Shown here: positions 1 to 10,197 of the stretch, one piece after another
Layout: every line of letters begins with the position of its first letter
Position numbering within the stretch: position 1 is the first letter of the stretch
Position numbers and translations under genes: made by a program
Notes under the pieces: generated by a model
Databases searched by the model: none
What the model saw: only the letters and a program-made list of their open reading frames with translations
What the model was told of the DNA's origin: nothing
NCBI RefSeq assembly: GCF_001625305.1
Contig: NW_017804353.1
Coordinates: 5,891,037-5,955,036, forward strand
Reading direction: 5' to 3'
DNA length: 64,000 nt
Source of the DNA: Branchiostoma belcheri
Lineage: Eukaryota; Chordata; Leptocardii; Amphioxiformes; Branchiostomatidae

Positions 1-3000
1 GATCTACCGTCACACGTGCCACACACACGTTTTTCACAATAACACACCTGGTTGCCTAAGTTCTTCGCATTCCTTTTGGTGGTGGATTTGTCAGTGGCCT
101 GAGCACTGGAAGTGGAAATGGCAGAGGAACTGAATATATATATCATAAAGCAGCCACCAATATAATATGGAAACAAAACGGGCTCAAAGAAAACAGATGG
201 AAAATTTGTAAGAGAGACTTGAGAGCCAGTGCATAGGTCAGTAAGCAGTGTTATGTGGCTTCAAACATGTGAGATTGAACTCGAAAAAATAATCTCAAAA
301 CAACCCAAAAGTGGAATAAACAGAGGCAGAACACTTGTTAGCAATCACCCAAGTTAAGGTTTTTTCGGCCAGTAAAAAAGTGAGAAACAAAACTTTTGAG
401 TGGCCAAATTTAGTAGTGCTTACCCACTGCGCCCTGCTCCTTTAGAAGATGCACTATAAGATAAAGAAACCATCTAAGAAACACCAAAGGACCAGAGTTT
501 TTCCACCAAGCTCCCTACTGTTGTTAGTAAAGTTCACCACTGCCAACCTTTCTGTGTTTAATTCATCTGGCTCTACAAGTCTCTAATAAAAAAAGGGGGG
601 ACTGCAAAATCCAATCTGTGACCTGACCTGCAAAGTTCTGCCACTAATACTCAACATATGATTATCAACTTGTATCAGATCATGAACTTTGCAGGTCTGC
701 TAGAAAGGTTGCAAACTGAGCTATAAAGAATGCAAAAGTCTATCATATCATAATACAATAAGCGGCAAATCACAGGTATGACATTGAAAATATATCTATA
801 AATCAAATAAGGACTGGTACACTACTCACAATTTAGCAATTAAAAATGAACAGAGACAATTTAAGCATAATGCAACTTTTCTTAGCAGAAAACTACATAA
901 AAGGAAACCAACAAGTACAAATACTTCACAACAATTCATGCACTTGCAACAATGTGACACATTGAAATAAGAAGTGGTTAGTACAATGTAACATGAAATA
1001 TGGCATTAATATTTGTGAACAAAATTGCAGCAGCTGTTAGGGGGATGATACAGTTTGAGGGGACACCGATCGTAAAACTACTGGTATGCAACAATTGCAA
1101 AACCGTGCACGTAACTTCAATTTTTTTCAAACAAAAAATCTGAACGATGCATCCATCTGTGTAAGCCTTCAACAGAGTTAGCTACACTTCCTACAGATTA
1201 CTTTCAAAGAATGTGGATGAAGGATTGCCAAATCAATGCTTTTGTGTTACCTACTTCAAGAGAATTACAATCAATAGCTGACAGTTTTTGTCCGTATAAT
1301 CACACAAACTCAAAGAGCAGTCTGTTGATTGGCTGACACAAGACAGATGCGCAGGGATGGATTTCCAGTTGCTCCAGCCTTGAACCTGAATCCCCACCCA
1401 AAACTGGTGGTGTGGGGACTTACCGCTTGCCCTCAGACCGGGCTGTGGCTCTAGTATTGGGTATGACATCACAGTGTTACTATGTTTAGTTCTACTGTTA
1501 TGGTAGGCAGTCATAACATCATGATGTGGAATCATTGCTACATCACTGCTTAGCCAATGATTTTTGTTTGTTTCTTTGTTTGTTTGCATTCTTTTGAGAA
1601 GCTCAAATTGGCCTGCAGGCCAATTTTCATTTACTAATAGGTAGTTTTTAATGAAAGTACAAAGATACACTTTTTAGAATAATTACAGCTCTACTTGTTG
1701 AATTGTATATATATTTTTTCACTTTTAATATTTACAAATTACTAATATATTTGTCAACAATTTGGATGAAAAGAATGTGTATTTCAGGCTCCCGTTATAG
1801 TGACCTTAAAGGTTGTAGAGCAAAAATTCTATTCAACTTTGGCCAGTTTTGTTAAAACACACAATACATATACATATTGGCCCTTTTTCTGTCATTTGTA
1901 AGACATTAAAACCACAGAAATCTGATAAGCTAGACATTTGACAATGATTTTTCTCATCCAAAAAAAAATGCATTATGACTGCCTGTTTTCCACTACACTG
2001 AAGTTAACAATGACCTCTGTTAAATGTGCAACTATGAGTACAAAACACAGTCAGGTACTGGGGGAACCGAATTCATGTTAATCATGGTTTTCACTACTGT
2101 AAAGCATTAATAAGCTTGCTGATCCAACAATTTAGTTAGTGAATAAGCCTTGTAGTTTATGTGGCACCTTCTGGGTTACAAAGGAAAAGACTGCTGTTTC
2201 TTTTTTTAATGACTGATTGCCAAAAGGAAGGAGCAAATTTCCAAGCAGATGTTTCCCTCTGACTTGTTTTATATGCACACTTTTACAGTTTAAAGGCAAA
2301 CTTTGTTCCAATACAAAAAAAGTAAATATTCTCACCTATTTGTGTTGGAACAAATTTAAAGTTTTACCTTTAAACATGTAACTACTGACACAGATGAACT
2401 TTCATTGACATTTTCACGGTGTTTCCTATGCCTTTTTCCTATGCCTTTTTCATGCCCTTTTTTCATTGTTTGTTGCACCCCTAAAAAAACACAATTCTTC
2501 AAAAAAGAGGTGCAAAAACAAGATACAACCAAACATCTGCTTGAAGATCCTGAAAGAACAGCCATTTTGTGTCATTTGTAACCCAGGAGTCTTGCAAAAA
2601 CAGGTATGCAAATTTGATGGAAGAATACTGCCTGACTATGTCTGACTCTGTACCTTCCAAACCAGTCCCGATCTGCCCTGCAACATGCAGCACACCAAGA
2701 TATTACCGTTAATACATGGACATGCAACACCCAGAATGAAAACAAAGCTGACAAAACACTCAAGAAACCCACACAAAAGATGAAATCTACTGTACATGTA
2801 TACTACACTAAAAACAGCATGCATATGACATCAAAAAGACAATTGCAACAAGAAAGACAAAAAGCCGAGTCACACATTGGAAGTATTGAGTCACAAAAGA
2901 AGAAAGTATGAAGAAAGGACAACCTCCACCATGCAAGAGGCTTTGCATCTGTGCTGTGTACACATGCTCCCCAAATTTGGCTGGCAAAAACATACAGACA

Positions 3001-3200
3001 CAGCTGTGGCGAGTTTGCATGAAGTTTCTAGCCCCTAAAGTTGACCCTGCGAAATTTGTTCTCTCATTTCTAACAAGAGAATAAATTCCACAGGTCAATT
3101 TTAGAGTAAAACCAAAGGGGGGAAGGCCCAACTAAAAAAGACTATAATGCCAGTCAGTGCCACCGATAAGAATGCAATCATGATAAGGCAAGCCTCTTAC
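1..3200. other. No gene recognised; probable dynamin intron
   Basis: AT-rich sequence with no exon I can support. Dynamin transcription enters from the right and its PH-domain exons are not visible here, so this is probably intron of that gene, with the remaining exons beyond the left edge. I looked on the minus strand for the conserved start of the dynamin PH domain (a GWLTINN-like segment) and did not see it. A short palindrome built on GGCCTGCAGGCC lies near 1612. Confidence 0.5.
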
Positions 3201-3271
3201 TCGGCGAACCCCACAAAATCCTCGTGGTTGGTGTTGATGTACGCGAGATTCACGTCCACGAAGACCACGAC
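3201..3271 (-). CDS. DNM: Dynamin stalk-end exon, copy 2 (tandem alternative)
   Basis: A second 71-nt exon, 80 bp downstream of copy 1 in transcript direction: [19 protein letters not shown], then VGFA and two bases. Acceptor ACAG/GTC, donor CCGA/gtaaga. It has the same length and phase as copy 1 but GC-rich codons and several conservative changes (LVEI to FVDV, M to I, I to V). As 71 is not a multiple of three, splicing in both copies would shift the frame, which fits mutually exclusive use. Confidence 0.88.
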
Positions 3272-6200
3272 CTGTGTGCGGAATAACGGCATCGAGAGTG
3301 GGAGAGGGAAGATAGCAGAGCGAACCTAGCAATCGTAACTAATCATCTTACTTTGCAAAACCGATGAAATCCTCGTGGTTTGTGTTCATGTATGCCAAAT
3401 TTATCTCCACTAAGTCAATAACCTGTGATGAAAATAAGAGAAACCTGGTCTGTGAATCGCGAAAACAAAATTTCCTCTGACTTCAAATGAGTAAAATTAA
3501 TCATAACTGAGAAAAAAGGCAATTAACTGTCTATCGGTAATCAACTGAATCAATCAATAGTGGAGACAAGATGGTGGTAGATAGATGGTGAACAAAATTT
3601 CAGCTTCTAAGAAATTAAATAGTCTTCAAAAGAAGATGCATGTAAATGACACACTTTTGAATTAAGCCAAGCATAGTAATTTGCAATTAAATACTTGATT
3701 GCTAAATATCACGAAAGTGATTTTACAAAATGTCATCTTTTAAAATCATTCTGCCTATACCAAAAATGAGGTATAAATTAAATTATATATATACTGTACA
3801 GTATATATTGACAATGTTAGTTAAAATTCAAATATACAGTGTAGAACTGACAAAGTTAGTCAAATATACAAAATAACTTGATTGTTATGCTAGTTTAATA
3901 AAGAAAACAGAAAATTTGTTCATCATACCTGATCTTTGGCCCTTTGTTCCCGTTCTCGTATATGTGTGGTCACAATGCGCTCAGTTTCCTCTCGCAGATG
4001 GGGATAGCGGCCCATCTGAAATTTGAAAAAAAAAATCGTCTTCTAGATCATCATCCTTCGTAATATTCAATCATAATTACTTTGGAAAAAGTCTACCAAG
4101 TTGACTACAAAATGGTGCAAGGAAAAAGGTCATGAAATCATCAGATGATCCAACCTTTTCTCCACACTGTCTGACGACGTTGTTGAGTTCGTTGATGACC
4201 ATGTCCACACACTTCAGGGACGGCTCCTTCAGTTTGGCGATTTGTCGCTTGCAGATGGCTTCAAACGCCATGTCAGGGGTGAACAGGCCCGTTCTGAAAA
4301 CATGGGGTGGACATCGTGAGCACAGCTTGCAATGCGGCTTAAAAAATCTGCAGCTCTACAAATCCGATTGTTTCTTCCATATAGGGCCTTATGGAAAATA
4401 AATTTCTGGTGTATAAAATGTATTTATGGACGTAGGATTTTAACAAAACTCTGTGTTAGTGAATCAAAAGGAATAACAAATGCAAAGATTACAACATTAT
4501 GTCAGAATATAGAAGCTATTCTATTTCTTCATTAATTTATTTACTAAGATTCACCAATTCATCACTATCATCTTTCCAAGATGTCAACCCAGGGACCAGA
4601 CTGTAAGGTTTGAACACCTCACACTGGGAAGAACCCCTACTCTTTTCAATAAGCATGGAGTGTCTATGTATAACTCAGTGCACAACTATGGTGTATATGT
4701 GTACCCTACCTGACACCGTGGATGTTCTTAATAGCATAGCTGATCTCCCTTCTCAGCTCTTTCTCATCGAACTCCATCTGAAGGGGGAAACAAAGGTGCA
4801 TTTAGACAAAATCTCACAGAAAATGGGAAACACTATTCCTAAAGCCAATATATTTCAGATAAAGGATAGTGATCTCGATCCAGTCTTAGCTCCTTGAAGA
4901 GCTAATCCCCCACTGGTTGTAACAGGGAAGACAGATGCTATGCACAGTGTTTACAGGTTCTTTGCACCAGGGAAATTCCCCTAGCTGTTCTTGACAAGCA
5001 CAATGAACAGAGGACCATGGCTTAACATCCCGTCCTAAGGACTACAACCCTTTACTGTACCGCGCATGTCAGGTGAGTGACAACAAACGGGATTCGAACT
5101 CCCAACCTCTTAGTCGCACATTCACTATAACAAAGGAATTCAGTCTTCAGCACCTTCACAAGCTCGAAGGGAAATCTCTCGTGGAAGATGCGGTTGATAC
5201 GAGCACCGCCGGAGAGCTCTACTGTGTCGATCTGGTCACCGGAACCTTCAATCCGCTTGTCGAAATCCACGCCAAATGTGTTCACCATCCTTGAAGTATA
5301 AAACACTCATTTGTCAAGGTTTCCTTCAAATGGTTATGCAATGCAAAATAGACAAGCAGAGCAATGCACACAGTCATAACCAGGATGGCAGAATATACGG
5401 TGGCTGCACTAAACTTTCTGTTGGGTGTTTGGTCAAAGGTGCCTGAGAATTTTGTCCATGAACTTTCCCAACAACAACAGTTGGATTAATTTTTTTAGGA
5501 TGTCATCCTTAAATACACCAACACAGCCTTAAACGATACATTCTGTACAAGTGCTATTGACGTTTTATGTTCCGGATTTCACGCAGCCATAGTATATTCT
5601 GCCAACATGCTTCTAAATGAAATGTACAATAATTGCACATACATTGTAGTAGTCAAACTGGCAGGTAGTAATTCACATCAGTATGATTGCATAGTGCAAT
5701 ATCTCTGTAAATTTTGTACAGTGACATACAAGTATCTCTATACTTAGCTATGTAAGAGCAATAAATAAATAAAAATAACAATAACAGTAAAGGTCTTTCA
5801 TTTAATATTCAATGTGAATCTTGAGATACTGACTGTAGCATGGCCTTGGTTTTCCTGGTGGGGTCGTCAGGGCGGAAGTTTTTGTACTCCTCCACCTCCT
5901 TCTCCATACCCAGCAGCTGTCCCTGCAGCTTGTTCCGCAGGACAGGCAGCGTGTCCCGGATGTGGTTTGTCAGTTGCTGAAACACGACAGACATTCACAT
6001 TTAAGTCATCATCACAAAGATTCCTGATGCAGATCTACTTAGTTCATTGTTTTCCAAGACATAACAATGCCTGCTTTCTATTTCTACAGAAACAAAATTA
6101 ATACCTTAAGTCTTATTTTTTTTAATACCAACATCAAGTTGCTTCTATCACAGTAAAGAAATAGTGGTAAGTGGCATCGCCATGTGTTACGGTCCTATCA

Positions 6201-9200
6201 TGCAAGAAGCAGCCAAGGGAGGGAGAATGGGGGGTAAGCAATGGAAAAGATGATTTTAGAGAATGGACTGGCACAACACTACTTGAAATGCTAGGAAGAG
6301 AAGAAAACCGGGAAGGTGGAAAAACTGGATATGATCGTCTTTGGTGCCCCAACAGTCGACTAAGGGATAGGTGATACAAAATGAATGTTTGGCAAATCTG
6401 TATGATTACTATTTACCTGGTTGAGAGTTTTCTGCAGATAAGGTGTCCCCATGCGGTCTGCCAGGTGCCTGTACGCGGGGTGACTCAGGAAGAACTTGCG
6501 CTCGGCTGCTAGAGCTGCCTTAATGTCCTTCCTGCCATCAATGTCTGCCTGGCTCCGGTTCACAACTCCAATGTACCCTAAACAGTCACATAATGTACGA
6601 TCAGTATCCATTGAAAGACAGCAGAAAAACTTAACTAACACACATAACTACATGCACCATAATGTGACTTGTAAGGTTCTTTTTACGTCACTATCTATAT
6701 CACATAATACATAATTTGCTTCACCAAGAGAAAAATATTTCAGCAAAAGTGGGCAACTTTTCCAGCAAGAAAATGTGAGCACCACCCAATAATGTAGAAA
6801 AGAACTACAAAGTAATGTGTCTTACTCTAACTTAGTAGGTGCAGGCTAGATATGAATATGAAGCAGTCAGCTCTAACTTGGAGGTTTTGGTATGTAAATA
6901 AGAGAATCAAAAGAAAGAAAAGAACAAAGAAATACCTTATGAGAGTGCATCCAAGCAGGTCACAAATAATGTTGAAGGTGTGGAGAGTGTAGCTTTTTCA
7001 CCAAAGATATGCATTATGCTGGCCTTAGTTAAATTAGCAGCATTTAGGAAGAACTATCCATTCAACTTCAGGTATACACTAATGTACAATGTATGTGTAC
7101 ATATTCAGGCATTTATAGTGGCTACCACATTGTATTCCAGTTACTATACACTTGGAAGGGAAAGCTGGAGAGAATGTGGTTAATCTACTAAGATGTGTGA
7201 AAGCTGTATATTTGGGAAGGGGGTGATATAGAGTAGGAAATGATTCCAAAGTCACAGTCAATCTGTATCCACTGTTGACTTCTTGAGTGCCTGCAACAGA
7301 CAACTATAGGTAGAGTTTGACAACTACGGCAGCTAGGCTACGATCTGTCAGAGCAGCAAACCTCTGCGGAGGGGGTAGGTCTTGTTGTCCAGAATGTCGC
7401 CGGCGTGGGTTCCCTGGTCCATCAGGTCCAGCTTGGTCAGTACCCCGATCGTACGCATCCCTGCAAGCGGCACAAGACGGCACGTTTTATCGCTATGTAA
7501 GTTCACAAGGGCACCTTACCTCTGCGCAGAGGGTAGGTCCGGTTCTCGAGTACGTTTCGAGCGTCCGTGCCTTCGTCCATGAGGTCTAGCTTGGTAATGA
7601 CACCAATGGTGCGCATGCCTGGAAAAAATGGTTAAGACAGACACAACAGGGACATGTTAGGGTTGGCTGTTGTCGTCAGGGCAGTCTCTAGACGGTGGTA
7701 CAATGTGTGTTCTCCATTTTGTGAGAATCAAACTTTTGAATCACTTTACCTTTCTCCTACTGACTGTGAAATCATGCATTGGATTTTGGCAATCGTTACC
7801 ATCTAAAATCAAAATTTACAGAAGTGAACAGGCCTAGAGACATCCCCGACTGGACTTTTATTTCCAACTCACAAAAATTTTCCACGAATCGCTGAGACAC
7901 CACTTGCCAAGAACACAGAAAACCAAACCAGACTCTAGAAAAGAAAGGAACTGAAAGAGTTTAAGTTTCAAAGTTAGAGTAAAATACCATCACAGACTGG
8001 CATCATCAAGTAAGAAAACTGAAACTTTCAAGTTGTTACCACCAACACATGTTAGTCAACCTGAAAATAGATCATCAAAGAATAGGAGCAAACCAAAGCA
8101 TAGTATATCATACACAAGTTATGTTCAAGAGTAAAGCATCATATAATAAAGCAGGCATCATAACTCATTACATAATCACATACAAAGAGGGTGCCACCAT
8201 TGCATAGTAAAAATAGTTAATACTGTTTAACTGTAAAGCATAGTACAAGTGTGATATAATCATTTTCAAACACAGGAATGGGAACATTACTGTTATAAGG
8301 AAATCAAGCAACTGAGAAATGGTGAGGTCACTGAACATCATTGAATCATGCAACTTTTTCAAAACACAAGTTGACTTGGATTATAAATAAAGATAGCGAT
8401 GATGATGATGATGAAAGATAGTAGACAAAACCATCACATTTTCCATTAAGATGATAAAGATTGGTTACATCGGTATAGGTTTTTATCAATGTGCTAATAT
8501 TATCATGGAAATGTTAGGCAAAAGTAAGTCCAAACACGCGATCCTACCCTGTGGGTCAACTTCCTTGGCTATCTTGAGGGCGTCAGAGTTAGCCAGGTCC
8601 TGGTTGGCCGGTGAGACGGCCAGGATGAGACAGTTGTCCTTGGTGATGAACTGGAGGAGCATGTCTCTGATCTGCTGCTCAATGTCGGGAGGCTGGTCAC
8701 CAACAGGGACCTTTGTCATACCCGGAAGGTCAATCAGGGTCAAGTTCAGGACTGGAAGGGTGGAGAACATCGAACAACTTCAGCACAATTTGTGTTTGTC
8801 TTTGCAATCAGACATTTTAATCTAAAGGTTTTTTTTTTCTGTTTACCGAAGAAAAACATATTGTTTTTGCTACGTTTTCTTTTCTTCCGTTCCAAACACT
8901 GGCCTCTGATCTAGCCAATGACCTGATTCGTTAACGTCTCTGGTGTTGGGTTACAACTTAGTTATAATGTTACAATTTTATAGTAGGAGGAATTTATACT
9001 CCTGTCTGATCATATATATGAATGTATTTAAGTAACAATTAGCAGACGCCTGCACAGAACCCCAATTTTTCACTTTTTTTGTTGGATTTTTGGTCAATGT
9101 TGCATTAAAATTTTGCCTGGTGCATACGATATTTTTTCCAACATAACATTTGGAAACTACAGACGGAGTGTTGATCTTATATGCGCGAATACAACCTTAT

Positions 9201-9421
9201 ATGGGAATGCTGCTGACGTGCTATCTACATCTATGTTCTACTACATATGGATCATACCATGTTGGACTCACCGTGGGGGGAGTAGACCCTCAGGTTGATG
9301 GGGACAGGAGAGATCCCTTTGTTGGATCCCGTCATCCGATCCGTCTCTGCCTCGATCTCCGCACGGATCTCGTGGAAATCCGAGAACATCTTCCCCTTGG
9401 CGTGCAGAAACTCTCCATATT
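3201..9421 (-). CDS. DNM: Classical dynamin GTPase, internal part (multi-exon, partial)
   Basis: Large GTPase that assembles into helices around the necks of endocytic vesicles and severs them. Coding exons in transcript order: 9272-9421, 8549-8751, then 7520-7618 or 7362-7460, 6417-6577, 5834-5976, 5154-5289, 4710-4777, 4155-4293, 3929-4015, then 3352-3422 or 3201-3271. All have GT/AG borders and compatible phases. Visible motifs: [18 protein letters not shown] (G3 and following loop), TKLDLMD (G4), [47 protein letters not shown] and [11 protein letters not shown]. These match classical dynamins closely, rather than Mx, DRP1 or mitofusin. The P-loop exons are absent between 9421 and the TRIM gene, and the PH, GED and proline-rich parts are off the left edge or missing. 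Two exons occur as alternative tandem copies. Family assignment is very secure; which paralogue it is cannot be told. Confidence 0.96.
3352..3422 (-). CDS. DNM: Dynamin stalk-end exon, copy 1
   Basis: A 71-nt exon encoding [19 protein letters not shown], then IGFA and two bases of the next codon. Acceptor ACAG/GTT, donor CAAA/gtaaga. It covers the conserved [11 protein letters not shown] segment at the end of the stalk, before the PH domain. Codons are AT-rich compared with copy 2. Confidence 0.92.
7362..7460 (-). CDS. DNM: Dynamin G4 exon, copy 2 (tandem alternative)
   Basis: A second 99-nt exon, 59 bp after copy 1 in transcript direction, with the same phases: [19 protein letters not shown], then [14 protein letters not shown]. 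It keeps TKLDLMD and YPLRRG but changes the loop between them. The donor is AGAG/gtttgc, weaker than that of copy 1. The open frame, retained motifs and silent changes argue that it is under selection and used as a mutually exclusive alternative, not as a pseudo-exon. Alternative use is inferred; no transcript was seen. Confidence 0.85.
7520..7618 (-). CDS. DNM: Dynamin G4 exon, copy 1 (canonical)
   Basis: A 99-nt exon encoding the G4 region: [19 protein letters not shown], then [18 protein letters not shown] is the guanine-specificity motif. The acceptor is CAG/GC and the donor is AGAG/gtaagg, a strong site. The first codon is completed by the last base of exon 8549-8751, and the last base starts a glycine codon completed by exon 6417-6577. 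This copy is the more similar to vertebrate dynamins and lies nearer the upstream exon. Confidence 0.93.
8842..9060 (+). repeat. Interspersed repeat family A, copy 1
   Basis: Starts with TGTTTACCGAAG and includes GTGTTGGGTTACA and TATAGTAGGAGG. The same order of words recurs at 45457-45720 and 49583-50260, so this is a dispersed repeat in a dynamin intron. No coding potential is seen; the class is unknown. Confidence 0.7.
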
Positions 9422-9449
9422 CTGTAACAGAAAACATATAATAAAGGGT

Positions 9450-9990
9450 TAATGCACTGCCCCGAGTTGTATATGGTGTCATAACTGCATGAGCAGCTGC
9501 CATAACCACCGAATAAACCACCGTGTGAGCGAAGCGAACGAGGTGGTTTATGAGGTGGTTATGGCAGCTGCCCATGCAGTTATGACACCATATACAACGA
9601 GGAAAAGGCAGTGCATTAAAATTATTATCATATAGCCTATCCAAACTGTCAATCAACACAATTCCTGTTTGAAATACAACAGCTTTAATATATATACATA
9701 CATAAAAATACATTCGAATATATTATACGCTTTAAAACAAATATGGATAATTTCATTTAATGCAAATTGTAGTTTAAATGAAGCTAAACAAAAAAGTTTA
9801 TTGGACAGAAAAATGCTACAAAGGTTTACAGAAAGAGTCGCATGCCCCTATACCCTATAACATAATGGTATCAGCCATAACACGACGTGCTGTTATTCCG
9901 CCATAACACCACATGTGCTGTTATCGGGAAATAACAGCACGGGTATCCGGGCCTCTGATTGGTCCACGCCGTCCGGCTATATGATAATAC
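9450..9990. mobile_element. Palindromic MITE-like element
   Basis: A strong palindrome has arms at about 9454-9522 and 9541-9613 (GTCATAACTGCATG, then GCAGCTGCCATAACCACC, inverted on the right). A tail reaches GGCTATATGATAATACAG near 9985. A related element lies at 36856-37060. It separates the first visible dynamin exon from the TRIM 5' flank, and no dynamin exon is found in it. Confidence 0.7.
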
Positions 9991-10051
9991 AGTTTAACAG
10001 CCAAAGTGATACACGCAGGTAGGGGTGCAAAGGTCAATGGTCAAAGTTTCG

Positions 10052-10059
10052 TGACGTCA
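10052..10059. promoter_or_regulatory. CRE-like palindrome upstream of TRIM
   Basis: TGACGTCA, the full cyclic-AMP response element, lies about 140 bp upstream of the TRIM start codon. Position and exact match suggest a promoter element, but an 8-bp word can occur by chance and the transcription start is unknown. Confidence 0.3.
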
Positions 10060-10197
10060 GCCTTCCGAAACTGAGTTCCGAGAAGCCACTGTGACCAGTT
10101 CCACAATTACCAGCCGTATTTAGATCTTAGTCTTACCAACCAAGTAAGACTACAGCTTAGCAACTTAGTCATTAGTACCAACAGTCTTTGTGGCACA

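Noticed and set aside
2373-2480. Possible dynamin exon encoding a basic peptide (MKKGHEKGIGKRHRKHREN) with splice-like borders
   Set aside because: Joined to either 71-nt exon in the required phase it reads into a stop after about ten codons, and the peptide has no dynamin similarity.
9252-9713. A 153-codon minus-strand frame covering the first visible dynamin exon
   Set aside because: Only 9272-9421 is dynamin-like; the rest is the palindromic MITE and AT-rich sequence, and an acceptor lies at the border.
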